From Bacillus horti (GTDB taxonomy: Bacteria > Bacillota > Bacilli > Caldalkalibacillales > JCM-10596): a stretch of 64,000 bases of DNA. Every line of letters starts with the position of its first letter. Within the stretch, counting starts at the first letter, position 1. The DNA lies in the NCBI RefSeq assembly GCF_030813115.1, contig NZ_JAUSTY010000015.1:1-64000 (forward strand), given 5' to 3'. Below the pieces are notes generated by a model, which saw only the letters and a program-made list of their open reading frames with translations, was not told where the DNA came from and ran no database searches. The position numbers and the translations under genes are program-made. Of the stretch, positions 24,487-34,649 are shown piece after piece.

Positions 24487-26553
24487 GTGAAACATCCATT
24501 ACAGCAGTCCATTACAACATTACAAGGTGTAGGAGAGGAGCGCGCAAGCGACCTCTCCTTATTAGGTGTCCGTACAATCAGTGATTTGCTTCAATACTTT
24601 CCCTATAAGCATGAGGATCGCCGGATAAGAGACCTAACAGAAGTGGGACACGAGGAGAAGGTAACCATAGAAGGTCAGATTCACAGTGAGCCTGCTGTGC
24701 GTTTTTATGGTCGTAAAAAGTCCAGAATGACCGTCCGTGTGTTAGTGGACAATAGATATTTAGTTACATGTATTCTCTTTAATCGCCATTTTGCCAAGAA
24801 GCAATTTACTATAGGGAAAACCGCCTTTTTTACAGGGAAGCTGGACAAGCATAGAATGCAGCTAACCGTACAGGATTACTCTTTTCAGCCTAAGCGTCAG
24901 CCTGATGCTGAGCAGGATGCAGGGGGAATTGTTCCCGTGTACACGGTAGGTGAGCATGTTTCAACGAAGTTTTTACATAAGTTAATCGAGCAAGCTCTTC
25001 AAAAGTATCAAGATCATATTGTGGAAATCTTGCCTAATGCCCTTATTCAGAAATATAAGCTTATGGAAAGAAGAAATGCGATAAAAGCCATCCATTTACC
25101 TCAGGATATGGATGAGTTCAAGCTGGCGAAAAGAAGGATGATTTATGAGGAGTTCTTTTTGTTCCAGTTAAAAATGCACGCTCTACGTCGTACAAAGCGT
25201 GAGCAAATTGAAGGGGTAGCTCATCAGATTGATACAGAACAAATTCAGCATTTTCTAAGCAGTCTCCCCTACAAGCTGACCAATGCACAGCAAAACGCTT
25301 TACAGGACATTACCAAGGATATGACCTCAACAAGCGCTATGAACCGTCTTTTGCAGGGGGATGTAGGTTCAGGGAAAACGGCAGTTGCTGCTATTGCTTT
25401 GTATGCCTCCAATACAGCAGGCTGTCAGGGAGCAATTATGGTTCCTACCGAAATTCTAGCCGAGCAGCATTATCAGTCGATGCAGAGTTTTTTCAAGGAT
25501 ACCTCTGTACAAATTGCTCTGCTAACGGGAAGCAGTAAGGCGAAGGAAAGACGGGAAATCCTTGCTGGCCTTCAAATGGGACTAATCGATATTGTGATTG
25601 GGACACACGCCTTAATTCAAGACACGGTTGTATTCTCAAAGCTTGGATTAGTTGTCATCGACGAGCAGCATCGCTTTGGGGTAGAACAGCGGCGTAAATT
25701 GCGTCAAAAAGGGACCTCTCCAGATGTTCTATTTATGACAGCTACTCCTATTCCTAGAACTCTTGCCATCACAGCCTTTGGTGATATGGATGTATCTGTG
25801 ATTGATGAGCTACCAGCGGGCCGGAAACGGATTGAGACATATTGGGTGAAGCCGGATATGTTTGATCGTGCTCTAGATTTTATTAGGAAAGAGCTGGCGG
25901 CAGGTAGACAGGCGTATTTCATTTGTCCGTTAATTGAAGAATCGGAAAAGCTTGATGTACAAAATGCGATTGATGTTCATGCACAGCTTACCCAAGCGTT
26001 ACCACAGTTTAAGGTGGCTCTTTTACATGGCAGACTACATAGTGATGAAAAAGAAACAGTAATGAGAGAGTTTTCTCAGAATGAGGCGCAGCTATTGGTT
26101 TCAACAACAGTTGTTGAGGTTGGAGTTAATGTACCCAATGCGACGTTAATGATTGTTCAGGATGCCGATCGATTTGGCTTATCTCAGCTTCATCAGCTAC
26201 GAGGTAGGGTAGGGCGAGGTGAGCATCAGTCCTACTGTATCTTAATAGCTGATCCAAAGTCTGAGATAGGTATGGAACGCATGAGGATTATGAAGGAAAC
26301 CAGTGACGGCTTTGAGCTAGCTCAACAGGATTTGGAGCTACGCGGACCAGGGGACTTCTTCGGAACAAAGCAAAGCGGTTTGCCAGAATTTGTCTTTGGA
26401 GACATGATTCATGATTATCGGATTCTTGAGATTGCTAGAGATGATGCAGCTAAGCTTGTTCAAAGTGATGCATTCTGGCAGGAGCAAATATATCCGCAGT
26501 TGCTAGAGTACCTTGTTCATGAAGGTGTTTTGGATAGTGAAACACTGGACTAA
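24487..26553 (+). CDS. recG: ATP-dependent DNA helicase RecG
   Basis: This 688-residue helicase rescues stalled replication forks and migrates branched DNA. The N-terminal wedge/OB domain covers about residues 1-170, followed by two helicase domains. Walker A is GDVGSGKT (291-298), the DExH box is DEQH (392-395), SAT-type motif FMTATPIPRT follows and motif VI is QLRGRVGRGEHQSYC. The GTG at 24487 fits the conserved start better than upstream in-frame codons inside sdaAA. The gene is followed by about 860 bases of decayed sequence before fapR. Confidence 0.96.
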   Translation: MKHPLQQSITTLQGVGEERASDLSLLGVRTISDLLQYFPYKHEDRRIRDLTEVGHEEKVTIEGQIHSEPAVRFYGRKKSRMTVRVLVDNRYLVTCILFNRHFAKKQFTIGKTAFFTGKLDKHRMQLTVQDYSFQPKRQPDAEQDAGGIVPVYTVGEHVSTKFLHKLIEQALQKYQDHIVEILPNALIQKYKLMERRNAIKAIHLPQDMDEFKLAKRRMIYEEFFLFQLKMHALRRTKREQIEGVAHQIDTEQIQHFLSSLPYKLTNAQQNALQDITKDMTSTSAMNRLLQGDVGSGKTAVAAIALYASNTAGCQGAIMVPTEILAEQHYQSMQSFFKDTSVQIALLTGSSKAKERREILAGLQMGLIDIVIGTHALIQDTVVFSKLGLVVIDEQHRFGVEQRRKLRQKGTSPDVLFMTATPIPRTLAITAFGDMDVSVIDELPAGRKRIETYWVKPDMFDRALDFIRKELAAGRQAYFICPLIEESEKLDVQNAIDVHAQLTQALPQFKVALLHGRLHSDEKETVMREFSQNEAQLLVSTTVVEVGVNVPNATLMIVQDADRFGLSQLHQLRGRVGRGEHQSYCILIADPKSEIGMERMRIMKETSDGFELAQQDLELRGPGDFFGTKQSGLPEFVFGDMIHDYRILEIARDDAAKLVQSDAFWQEQIYPQLLEYLVHEGVLDSETLD

Positions 26554-26728
26554 GACAATTTGGGATGCAAATAAAGTGAAATGTACGGAAAGAGAACAAG
26601 GATATTAAGAATACCTCCTCGAAGTATTATGAAATAATGTTATGTCTAAAAATAATTACGATAGTAGGGGTCTTAGATCTAAATTATGCCAGAAGTAAAA
26701 TTATTTATTAATCGGGAGGCATCAACCA

Positions 26729-27019
26729 ATGTTTGAAAGCCTCCTCACACTTTAAAAAGCATAAAAGAGCATTTGTTTTTGGATTGGACTTATAACTCAA
26801 ATGCTATAGAAGGAAATGCATTAACACTATCAGAGAAAAAAGTAGCATTTGGAGTTGATGAAACAGGGTTACCCACCGATTATTATCGAAAAAGTAAATA
26901 GATTACAATATTATATAGCACTTGATATAGCCCATGCCACTGGTAACTATGAAGATTTTATACAAATAGTAGTGGAAGGGCTAGATAGAGTATTTGATCT
27001 CTATTTTAAAGTTATTTAG
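26729..27019 (+). pseudogene. Fic/DOC family protein relic, internally deleted
   Basis: Two frames carry pieces of a Fic-domain AMP transferase. The first piece includes LDWTYNSNAIEGNALTLSEK, the typical N-terminal inhibitory-helix region. It passes directly into PIIIEKVNRLQYYIALDIAH and NYEDFIQIVVEGLDR, typical of the Fic C-terminus. The catalytic HPFxxGNGR region is missing, so a large internal deletion plus frameshifts occurred. GGGAGG precedes the ATG at 26729, whose frame stops after eight codons. The 27020-27272 stretch beyond it shows no gene. Confidence 0.7.
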
Positions 27020-27272
27020 TACTATAATTTCGCACTGTGATGAGACCTCTACTAATGTAAAGCTTAACATTGGTTCATCATTGTATTAAGATCAAGAGTT
27101 ATAAAAGGAACGAAGAGAATTAGGATTAAGATCACTCTTGAGATTTGGCGGGCTAAGCTACTTCACTTGCTAATCCTTATAAAGGTGGTCTTATTTTATT
27201 TATACATGCTCAGCTTTCATTCTGTTGTAAATAAATGGTTTGCTAATTCTATGGATAGTGCTATATACTAGT

Positions 27273-27291
27273 ATTAGTACTTGGTACTAAT
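27273..27291 (+). promoter_or_regulatory. FapR operator
   Basis: ATTAGTACTTGGTACTAAT is a perfect 8-3-8 inverted repeat that resembles the known FapR binding site (TTAGTAC...GTACTAA type). It lies 125 bases before fapR, where FapR represses its own lipid synthesis operon until malonyl-CoA binds. Confidence 0.88.
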
Positions 27292-27415
27292 ACTTTGTGT
27301 CACAACATATATTTTACTAAGAAAAGTACCATAATAAGTAAATCAAACAAGTAATTTATGAGTAAGAAGATATATGTAAGTTGATGAAGGGCCTCAGATG
27401 CTAGGTGGTGACAAG

Positions 27416-27982
27416 ATGGCTAAACGCTCTAAGAAGGAAAGACAGGATCTGCTTCTAGATACATTAAAAAAGAATCCCTTTATGACAGATGAGGAGTTAT
27501 CTGAGCTGTTTCAGGTCAGTGTCCAAACGATTCGTTTGGATCGTTTAGAAAAAGCAATACCTGAGCTTAGAGAACGAATTAAAACGGTTGCTGAGCAAAA
27601 TTATGATGAAGTGCGCTCTTTACTGGCTCATGAGGTTATTGGGGAAATTATAGATTTACAGCTTGACCAAAGCGCTATTTCTATATTAGATATCCGATCG
27701 GAGCATGTATTTACAAGAAACCAAATCGCACGGGGTCATCATTTGTTTGCTCAAGCTAATTCATTAGCTGTAGCGATTATCAATGATGAGCTCGCTTTAA
27801 CTGCGTCTGCTGAGATTCGCTTCTTACGTGCGGTAAAACTAGGTGAGCGGGTTGTTGCCAAAGCGAAGGTTGAAGAAAAAGCAGAGGATCGGACAAAGGT
27901 GCAGGTAGAATCCTATATTGGGGAAGAATTAGTTTTTTCAGGTCGCTTCATCGTTTTCCGTAGTGATCATCAAAGAACCTAA
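27416..27982 (+). CDS. fapR: Transcription factor FapR, lipid synthesis repressor
   Basis: This 188-residue repressor controls fatty acid and phospholipid synthesis genes in response to malonyl-CoA. The N-terminal DeoR-like helix-turn-helix covers about residues 18-45 ([20 protein letters not shown]). The C-terminal hotdog domain that binds malonyl-CoA includes [20 protein letters not shown]. The ATG at 27416 matches the B. subtilis start; an ATG at 27398 would add six residues and is disfavoured. A perfect operator upstream implies autoregulation. It leads the operon with plsX, fabH, fabD and fabG. Confidence 0.95.
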   Translation: MAKRSKKERQDLLLDTLKKNPFMTDEELSELFQVSVQTIRLDRLEKAIPELRERIKTVAEQNYDEVRSLLAHEVIGEIIDLQLDQSAISILDIRSEHVFTRNQIARGHHLFAQANSLAVAIINDELALTASAEIRFLRAVKLGERVVAKAKVEEKAEDRTKVQVESYIGEELVFSGRFIVFRSDHQRT

Positions 27983-28004
27983 AATTAAGGAGCTGGCAGC
28001 TACA

Positions 28005-29009
28005 ATGAAAATTGCTCTGGATGCTATGGGTGGGGATCACGCTCCAAAATCAATCGTTGATGGAGCCCTTTTAGCCCTTGAGGAATTTAAGGATATTGAA
28101 CTTGTTTTAGTAGGGAAGGAGCAGGAGATTCTGGCTCACCTTCCCGAGTCTACAGATCGTTCAAGAGTACAAATCGTGCATACTGAAGAAGTCATTGAAA
28201 CAGATGAGGAGCCTGTTAAAGCGGTAAGGCGCAAGAAGGATTCCTCTTTAGTTACAGCCACTAGACTTGTTAAGGAGAAAGAGGTTCAAGCCTGTATATC
28301 AGCAGGGAATACAGGAGCCTATATGACAGCAGGCTTATTAGTAACTGGTCGAATTAAGGGAATAGAGCGTCCTGCTTTAGCTACGTATTTCCCTACAGTA
28401 TCGGGGAAGTTTTGCTTAGTGCTAGACGTAGGAGCGAACCTAGAGGCGAAACCGAGTCACTTGCTGCAATATGCTCAAATGGGCTTAATCTATGCAGAAA
28501 ACGTGATGGGTATTTCCAATCCTAAGGTTGGATTGCTGAATGTCGGTACTGAGGACGGCAAAGGAAATGATTTGTCTAAGCAGACATTTGCTTTATTAAA
28601 GGATCATATTCCTCAATTTCACGGCAATGTTGAAGCAAGAGACGTTCCTTTTGGAGTGACAGATGTCGTGGTGTGTGACGGTTTTTCCGGTAATGTCTTG
28701 CTTAAGACGGCGGAGGGAACAGGTGGAGCTATCTTTGCCATGCTAAAAGAGGAGCTTACCAAAAACCTAGCAAATAAGCTCGCTACGCTAGTTTTGAAAT
28801 CTAGCTTTAAAAAAATTAAAAAATCCATGGATTACGCTGAATATGGTGGTGTTCCGCTACTAGGCTTAGCAGGAGGCTGTATTAAAGCCCATGGCTCATC
28901 AGAGGGATATGCCATTAAAAACGCAATCGCTCAGGCAAGAGAGTTTATTCAGCAGGACGTGCTTGAAGCTATTCAAAGCGCGGTACAGAAAGAGAGTGAA
29001 GAACAGTGA
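28005..29009 (+). CDS. plsX: Phosphate acyltransferase PlsX
   Basis: This 334-residue enzyme converts acyl-ACP and phosphate to acyl-phosphate, the donor for PlsY in phospholipid synthesis. It starts [19 protein letters not shown] as in Bacillus, and has SAGNTGAYM and [12 protein letters not shown] motifs of the PTA-like fold. ATG 28005 is chosen because the conserved protein begins there. Its stop overlaps the fabH start by 4 bases. It is the peripheral membrane partner that channels FapR-controlled fatty acids into lipids. Confidence 0.95.
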   Translation: MKIALDAMGGDHAPKSIVDGALLALEEFKDIELVLVGKEQEILAHLPESTDRSRVQIVHTEEVIETDEEPVKAVRRKKDSSLVTATRLVKEKEVQACISAGNTGAYMTAGLLVTGRIKGIERPALATYFPTVSGKFCLVLDVGANLEAKPSHLLQYAQMGLIYAENVMGISNPKVGLLNVGTEDGKGNDLSKQTFALLKDHIPQFHGNVEARDVPFGVTDVVVCDGFSGNVLLKTAEGTGGAIFAMLKEELTKNLANKLATLVLKSSFKKIKKSMDYAEYGGVPLLGLAGGCIKAHGSSEGYAIKNAIAQAREFIQQDVLEAIQSAVQKESEEQ

Positions 29010-29998
29010 TCAATCAAGCGGTAGGGATTCTTGGAACAGGCTCATTTATGCCTGAAAAAGTATTAACAAATGCAGATTTAGAAAAAATGGTGGATACGTC
29101 CGATGAGTGGATTATTACACGAACAGGGATACGCGAAAGAAGAGTGGCCGATGAGCATACAGCTTCTTCTGATCTTGCCTATGAAGCGAGCTTAAAAGCG
29201 CTGGAAAACTCGGGCGTAAAAGCTGAGGATATAGATGTCATTATTGTAGCTACAGTAACTCCAGATATGTCTTTTCCATCTACGGCTTGTATTTTACAGG
29301 AGAAGTTAGGAGCGAAAAAAGCGGCTGCTTTTGATCTGTCTGCTGCTTGCTCTGGCTTTTTATATGGAGTAACGACGGCTGCTCAATTTATCCAAAATGG
29401 TTTGTATAAGCATGCTTTAATTGTTGGAGTAGAGTGTCTATCCAAAATTACAAACTGGGAAGACCGCAATACCTGTGTCTTATTTGGTGATGGGGCTGGA
29501 GCCGTAGTAATGGGGCCAACGGAAGAAGGATATGGGTTTTTATCCTATGAGCTTGGAGCTGATGGTAGTGGTGGTCCTTTGCTTCAGCAGCCAGGAGGAG
29601 GATCTCGTAATCCGTTATCCCCTACTTTGTTAGAAAATGACATGCAATATATTAAAATGAGCGGTGGAGATGTGTTTAAGTTTGCTGTACGAGTGATGGA
29701 GCAGGTATCTGAGTCGGTGATTGAAAAAGCTGGACTAAAGAAAGAGGATGTATCCTTACTTGTTCCTCACCAAGCGAATCTTCGAATCATTGATGCTGCA
29801 CGGAAACGGTTAGATCTAGATACAGATCGTGTCGTGATTAATTTAGATAGGTATGGGAATATGTCTTCAGCCTCTATTCCTGTTGCGTTAGACGAAGCGA
29901 TAAAAGAAGGCAGAGTTAAAAAAGGTGATGTACTTGTTCTTGTCGGTTTTGGCGGAGGTTTAACCTGGGGTGGTAGTGTCATTCGTTGGAATATGTAG
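29006..29998 (+). CDS. fabH: 3-oxoacyl-ACP synthase III FabH
   Basis: This 330-residue condensing enzyme starts fatty acid chains from acetyl-CoA or branched acyl-CoA and malonyl-ACP. The catalytic triad is Cys115 (LSAACSGF), His255 (VPHQAN) and Asn285 (YGNMSS). The GTG start overlaps plsX by 4 bases. In B. subtilis fabH genes lie elsewhere, so the plsX-fabH-fabD order here is a difference from that model and resembles arrangements in other Firmicutes. Confidence 0.95.
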   Translation: MINQAVGILGTGSFMPEKVLTNADLEKMVDTSDEWIITRTGIRERRVADEHTASSDLAYEASLKALENSGVKAEDIDVIIVATVTPDMSFPSTACILQEKLGAKKAAAFDLSAACSGFLYGVTTAAQFIQNGLYKHALIVGVECLSKITNWEDRNTCVLFGDGAGAVVMGPTEEGYGFLSYELGADGSGGPLLQQPGGGSRNPLSPTLLENDMQYIKMSGGDVFKFAVRVMEQVSESVIEKAGLKKEDVSLLVPHQANLRIIDAARKRLDLDTDRVVINLDRYGNMSSASIPVALDEAIKEGRVKKGDVLVLVGFGGGLTWGGSVIRWNM

Positions 29999-30054
29999 AC
30001 ATTACAAATGGAATTATGAACAACCATCGTGGATTAGAAAGTGAGGAAATAAAC

Positions 30055-30993
30055 GTGAGTAAAACAGCTTTTATCTTTCCCGGTCAAGGCTCACAGCATG
30101 TTGGCATGGGACTTGAGCTTGCTGAGCATTATCCTGAAGCGAAGGAAATCTTTGAACAAGCGGATAACGCATTAGGTTATTCATTATCTAAGCTATGCTT
30201 TGAAGGACCAGAAGAGGATTTGAAGCTTACCTATCATACACAACCAGCTATCTTAACAACGAGTATCGCTTTTTATGAAGTGTTCAAAAAGCATACTCAG
30301 AAGCCTACGTATGTTGCGGGCCATAGCCTAGGAGAATATTCTGCTCTTGTGGCAGCAGAAGCGTTAGCTTTTGAGGATGCTGTTCAAATCGTACGTAAGC
30401 GTGGACAGTTTATGGACGAAGCGGTTCCGGCAGGCGAAGGAGCTATGGCTGCCGTTATAGGTGGTGAACGCGAGGTTATTGGGCAAATATGTGAGGAGAT
30501 CACTTTGACAGGTAACTCCGTACAAATGGCCAATATGAACTGTCCAGGTCAAATTGTTATATCTGGAACGAAGGAAGGCGTTGAGCAAGCTGGAGTTAAG
30601 CTTAAGGAAGCAGGAGGAGTACGTCGGGTGATTCCTCTAGTTGTAAGTGGACCGTTCCATTCTGATCTGATGAAGCCTGCTGCTAGTAAGCTGTCCCATG
30701 TGTTAGAGGGGACAACGTTCCAAACGGCGAAGGTTCCTGTAGTCACCAATGTGGATGCACGTCCAGTCATGCTCGGTGAAGATATTGAACATGCCTTAGT
30801 CGAACAGGTTTTTTCTCCGGTTTTATGGGAGGACTCCATCCAATGGATGATTGAAGCAGGGGTAAGTACGTTTATCGAAATTGGCCCTGGTCAAGTACTG
30901 TCAGGGTTGGTGAAAAAGATCAACAAGGAAGTGACCCATTATTCTGTCTCTGATCTAGCATCACTTGAAAAGGCTATACAATCTCAAGGCTGA
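30055..30993 (+). CDS. fabD: Malonyl CoA-acyl carrier protein transacylase FabD
   Basis: This 312-residue enzyme loads malonyl groups onto acyl carrier protein. It begins SKTAFIFPGQGSQHVGMGLE and carries the active-site serine at residue 91 in GHSLGEYSA, with the catalytic His in SGPFHSDLM. The GTG at 30055 is preceded by GAGG at 8 bases; the frame is open upstream into fabH but that is not conserved. It belongs to the FapR operon between fabH and fabG. Confidence 0.95.
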   Translation: MSKTAFIFPGQGSQHVGMGLELAEHYPEAKEIFEQADNALGYSLSKLCFEGPEEDLKLTYHTQPAILTTSIAFYEVFKKHTQKPTYVAGHSLGEYSALVAAEALAFEDAVQIVRKRGQFMDEAVPAGEGAMAAVIGGEREVIGQICEEITLTGNSVQMANMNCPGQIVISGTKEGVEQAGVKLKEAGGVRRVIPLVVSGPFHSDLMKPAASKLSHVLEGTTFQTAKVPVVTNVDARPVMLGEDIEHALVEQVFSPVLWEDSIQWMIEAGVSTFIEIGPGQVLSGLVKKINKEVTHYSVSDLASLEKAIQSQG

Positions 30994-31038
30994 TAAAGAA
31001 TACATTGTTAGTTTTATATGAAAAAGGAGGGGACAAAT

Positions 31039-31785
31039 GTGAGCTTACAAGGAAAAGTAGCTCTTGTCACAGGTGGGGCACGCGGAATCGGACGTGCGAT
31101 CTCACTGGAGCTAGCCAAGGCTGGTGCTGATGTAGCCATTAACTATGGCGGTAGTGAGGCTGCGGCTGTTGAGCTTGTAAAGGAAATTGAAGCGCTTGGA
31201 CAAAAAGCTTTAGCGATTCAAGCCAATGTTGCTGAATCCGAAAGTGTCCAAGCTATGGTTAAACAAGTAGTAGAGCATTTTGGACAGTTAGATATTCTAG
31301 TAAATAACGCAGGAATTACTCGAGACAATCTACTGATGAGAATGAAGGAAGAGGAATGGGATGACGTGATTAACGTCAACCTAAAGGGCGTATTTAACTG
31401 TATCAAAGCGGTTACTCGTCAAATGATGAAGCAACGCTCTGGCCGGATGATTAATATCTCCTCTGTTGTTGGAGTGCTTGGAAACCCTGGGCAAGCAAAT
31501 TATGTAGCGGCGAAGGCGGGAGTCATCGGCTTAACGAAAACAACGGCTCGTGAACTAGCTTCAAGAGGAATTACCGTTAATGCGATTGCACCAGGATTTA
31601 TTGAAACGGAAATGACAGCTAAGCTAGGTGAGGACATTCAGGAGGGCATTTTATCTCAAATTCCACTTGCCCGGTTAGGTCAGGCTGAAGAAATTGCGAA
31701 GGCTGTTCGTTTTCTGGCATCTGATGATGCCGCTTATATTACCGGTCAAACCCTACATGTTGATGGCGGAATGGCGATGCCGTAA
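31039..31785 (+). CDS. fabG: 3-oxoacyl-ACP reductase FabG
   Basis: This 248-residue NADPH-dependent SDR reduces 3-oxoacyl-ACP in each elongation round. Motifs are TGGARGIG (11-18), [14 protein letters not shown] (89-102) typical of FabG, and catalytic Ser142, Tyr155 and Lys159. The GTG at 31039 is preceded by AAGGAGGGG; the ATG at 31018 would place that site inside the gene. A separate promoter for acpP lies just downstream. Confidence 0.95.
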   Translation: MSLQGKVALVTGGARGIGRAISLELAKAGADVAINYGGSEAAAVELVKEIEALGQKALAIQANVAESESVQAMVKQVVEHFGQLDILVNNAGITRDNLLMRMKEEEWDDVINVNLKGVFNCIKAVTRQMMKQRSGRMINISSVVGVLGNPGQANYVAAKAGVIGLTKTTARELASRGITVNAIAPGFIETEMTAKLGEDIQEGILSQIPLARLGQAEEIAKAVRFLASDDAAYITGQTLHVDGGMAMP

Positions 31786-31835
31786 TGTAACAATTTCTGC
31801 GTTGCAGTTGTCGAGTAAAAAAAAATGGGCAATGA

Positions 31836-31864
31836 TTGTACTAAGTAGCTTTTTCTAATATAAT
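31836..31864 (+). promoter_or_regulatory. Sigma-A promoter of acpP
   Basis: TTGTAC (31836-31841) and a perfect TATAAT (31859-31864) with a 17-base spacer lie between fabG and acpP. It should give high independent expression of acyl carrier protein. Confidence 0.8.
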
Positions 31865-31886
31865 CTGTGAGAGGAGGTGAGCAAGC

Positions 31887-32120
31887 GTGGCAGAAGTTTT
31901 TGATCGTGTAAAAAAGATTATCGTTGACCGTCTCGATGTAGATGAGGCTGAAGTTAAGCTTGAAGCGTCCTTCAAGGATGATCTAGGTGCTGATTCTTTA
32001 GATGTTGTTGAATTAGTGATGGAGCTTGAAGACGAATTTGATCTTGAAATTTCAGATGAAGAGGCAGAAAAAATTTCTACAGTAGGTGAGGTTGTGACCT
32101 ACATAGAGGCTAATCAATAA
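31887..32120 (+). CDS. acpP: Acyl carrier protein
   Basis: This 77-residue acidic protein carries growing acyl chains on a phosphopantetheine group attached to Ser37 in [12 protein letters not shown]. The GTG start follows GAGGAGGTGAGC. It has its own promoter upstream and a strong terminator directly downstream, so it can be made in excess over the rest of the cluster, as needed for this abundant protein. Confidence 0.97.
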   Translation: MAEVFDRVKKIIVDRLDVDEAEVKLEASFKDDLGADSLDVVELVMELEDEFDLEISDEEAEKISTVGEVVTYIEANQ

Positions 32121-32138
32121 GATCTGAAAATAGAAAAT

Positions 32139-32172
32139 GGATAAGTCCCGTATTTGCGGGACTTGTCCTTTT
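32139..32172 (+). terminator. Terminator of acpP
   Basis: A 12-bp stem GGATAAGTCCCG/CGGGACTTGTCC (one G-U pair) with loop TATTTG is followed by TTTT. It separates acpP from fabF. Confidence 0.88.
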
Positions 32173-32252
32173 AGAATCAATATGAATAGATAATACTATA
32201 TAAAAAATTGAAATCATACAGACTGATCTGTTCTATATAGAGGTGAAAAAAA

Positions 32253-33509
32253 ATGGATAGCAAGAAACGCGTTGTGATTACCGGATGTGGGGTTATTTCA
32301 TCACTTGGTCAAGACATTCCGACGTTCTGGAATAATCTATTAGCTGGGAAATCTGGAGTATCGAACATTGAATCCTTTGATGTTAGCGATTTTACAACTA
32401 AATTTGCAGCTGAAGTGAAGGATTTTAATCCAGAGGATCATATGGATAAAAGAGATGCGAAGCGTGCTGACCGTTTTGCTCAATTTGCTGTTGCAGCAAG
32501 TAAATTAGCTCTACAAGACGCTAATTTAGAAATTAATGATGAGATATCTCACAAAGTTGGTGTATATGTTGGTTCGGGTATCGGAGGCTTACAAACCTGG
32601 GAAGAGCAGCATGATCTGCTAAGAAATAAGGGTCCAAAAAGAGTGAGTCCGTTTTTTATTCCGATGATGATTGCCAATATGGCTTCAGGCTTAGTGTCTA
32701 TCATGACGGGTGCTAAGGGACCTAACAGTGCTCCAATCAGTGCTTGTGCAACTGGGACACATGCCATTGGTGATGCAGCTCATATCATTAAACGTGGCCA
32801 TGCAGATGTGATGATTGCTGGTGGTGCTGAAGCAACAATTAGACCAATCGCTTTAGCCGGTTTTAACTCAGCAAGAGCTCTTTCAACACGTAATGATGAA
32901 CCACAAAAAGCAAGCCGTCCTTTTGATGCAGAGCGTGATGGCTTTGTTATGGGTGAAGGGGCAGGTGTTGTTATTCTAGAATCCTTAGAGCATGCTCTAG
33001 CTCGTGGGGCAAACATTATTGCTGAGGTTGTTGGGTATGGTATGAGTGGAGACGCTTATCACATCACTAGTCCAGCACCAGAAGGTGAAGGGGCAACAAG
33101 GGCGATGCTTGAAGCGATTCGTGATGCAGAAATCGATGCTTCTGATATCGACTACATCAATGCTCACGGTACGTCTACGGACTATAATGATAAATTTGAG
33201 ACATTAGCTATTAAAAATGCTTTAGGTGATCATGCCTATAAAGTAGCTATTAGCTCTACTAAATCTATGACAGGTCACCTGCTAGGTGCAGCTGGCGGAA
33301 TTGAAACGATTGTTTGTGCGTTAAGTATTAGGGATCAAGTCATTGCCCCGACCATTAACTATGAGCACCCGGATCCAGAGTGTGATTTGGATTACGTGCC
33401 AAATGAAGCAAGAAAAGCAAAAGTTGATGTCGCACTATCTAACTCGTTAGGCTTTGGAGGTCATAATGCAACGATCATCCTCAGAAAGTTTCAGAAAGAA
33501 TCGCAGTAA
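32253..33509 (+). CDS. fabF: 3-oxoacyl-ACP synthase II FabF
   Basis: This 418-residue condensing enzyme elongates acyl-ACP with malonyl-ACP. The active site is Cys165 (SACATGTHA), His305 ([11 protein letters not shown]) and His342 with Lys337 ([10 protein letters not shown]). It lies after the acpP terminator; TTGAAA at 32208 and a TCTATA-like box about 18 bases later may be its own promoter. No clear FapR box was seen there. The coding end overlaps the rnc start by 44 bases. Confidence 0.95.
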   Translation: MDSKKRVVITGCGVISSLGQDIPTFWNNLLAGKSGVSNIESFDVSDFTTKFAAEVKDFNPEDHMDKRDAKRADRFAQFAVAASKLALQDANLEINDEISHKVGVYVGSGIGGLQTWEEQHDLLRNKGPKRVSPFFIPMMIANMASGLVSIMTGAKGPNSAPISACATGTHAIGDAAHIIKRGHADVMIAGGAEATIRPIALAGFNSARALSTRNDEPQKASRPFDAERDGFVMGEGAGVVILESLEHALARGANIIAEVVGYGMSGDAYHITSPAPEGEGATRAMLEAIRDAEIDASDIDYINAHGTSTDYNDKFETLAIKNALGDHAYKVAISSTKSMTGHLLGAAGGIETIVCALSIRDQVIAPTINYEHPDPECDLDYVPNEARKAKVDVALSNSLGFGGHNATIILRKFQKESQ

Positions 33510-34269
33510 ATTTAAGAAAACTCGTTCTCCGAGAAGAAAGCTAAAAAAGGAACACAGACTTAGCGAGTTACGCATTAAATTTAAAAGGTTTCAGGAGGAC
33601 ATCAAGCTTGAATTTAAGGATGAGTCCCTCCTGATGCAGGCTTTTACCCATTCATCTTATGTAAATGAACACCGTGGTCAGACCTTCAAGGACAATGAAC
33701 GGTTAGAATTTTTGGGTGATGCAGTGCTTGAGCTTACAGTGTCTAAGTATCTTTTCACCCATTTTCCTAAAATGAGTGAAGGGGAAATGACGAAGCTCCG
33801 AGCGGCTATCGTGTGTGAGCCTTCTTTAGTGAAGCTAGCGGAGGATTTAGAGTTTGGTCAGATCATCTTACTAGGAAAAGGCGAAGAGATGACGGGGGGA
33901 CGAGAGCGCCCTGCTTTATTAGCTGATGTTTTTGAGTCTTTTATCGGTGCCTTATATCTAGATCAAGGCTTAGATACGGTGTACCATTTCCTAACGCTTT
34001 ATGTGTTTCCTAAGATTTCAGACGGCGTGTTTTCTCAGGTTATTGATTACAAAAGTCAGCTGCAGGAATATATCCAGCAGGACAGCATGGGAGACATCTC
34101 GTATCAAATTATTCAGGAAAAGGGACCTGCTCATAATCGGGAATTTGTATCGGAAGTATTTTTAAATACAGAATCTATGGGAGTAGGCGTCGGAAAATCG
34201 AAGAAGGAAGCGGAGCAAAAAGCAGCAGAAAAGGCATTAAAACAGCTTGGAGCTTTAAGCAAGGGCTGA
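33466..34269 (+). CDS. rnc: Ribonuclease III
   Basis: This 267-residue enzyme cuts double-stranded RNA in rRNA and mRNA processing. The signature [16 protein letters not shown] is present, as are the second metal-binding region [27 protein letters not shown] split across the catalytic domain, and a C-terminal dsRNA-binding domain ([17 protein letters not shown]). The first 30 or so residues are very basic ([15 protein letters not shown]). The ATG at 33466 is 5 bases after GGAGG, so the gene starts inside fabF. Confidence 0.93.
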   Translation: MQRSSSESFRKNRSKFKKTRSPRRKLKKEHRLSELRIKFKRFQEDIKLEFKDESLLMQAFTHSSYVNEHRGQTFKDNERLEFLGDAVLELTVSKYLFTHFPKMSEGEMTKLRAAIVCEPSLVKLAEDLEFGQIILLGKGEEMTGGRERPALLADVFESFIGALYLDQGLDTVYHFLTLYVFPKISDGVFSQVIDYKSQLQEYIQQDSMGDISYQIIQEKGPAHNREFVSEVFLNTESMGVGVGKSKKEAEQKAAEKALKQLGALSKG

Positions 34270-34649
34270 AGAAAGGTACTATGAGGTCAGTTCCTTTAGA
34301 AGTTCTATCAGAACTTTACTAGGGTGATATTGGATAGGACCTTTCATCAACTTTATAGGAGTAAAGTTTGACTTCCTGAGGATTCTCGTCTCCAAAGGAA
34401 GTTTGTTTGTATTCTGGAAGGTTATTCTTTTGGACAAGAGGAAGAGAGTCTGTCCATTACAGGTGCCTGCGTTAATCGAACAAGGGTATTATTGCGCAGA
34501 GTTTCAACTATTGATAAAATATAAAGGTTAGAAGCCATTTGATAATGAAGCATAAAACAAGTGATTTAGCTGAAGATCATTTTAGCTAAGTCGTTCTAAA
34601 AAATAGATATACATACATAACGGAAGATAGTTTGAGGGGAGAGTATAGG
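34270..34649 (+). other. Intergenic region between rnc and smc
   Basis: This 380-base stretch has no convincing gene on either strand. A short frame (YSFGQEEESLSITGACVNR) lies near 34420-34510 but has no start or ribosome site. The smc ribosome site GGGGAG is at its end. In B. subtilis this gap is much smaller, so material has been inserted or has decayed here. Confidence 0.4.

Noticed and set aside
27120-27210. Possible T-box or attenuator before fapR
   Set aside because: A TAAGATCAC/GTGGTCTTA pairing with a T-rich tail exists, but no T-box specifier or antiterminator motif was found.
34420-34510. Short frame between rnc and smc
   Set aside because: No start, ribosome site or recognisable family; too short to support as a gene.
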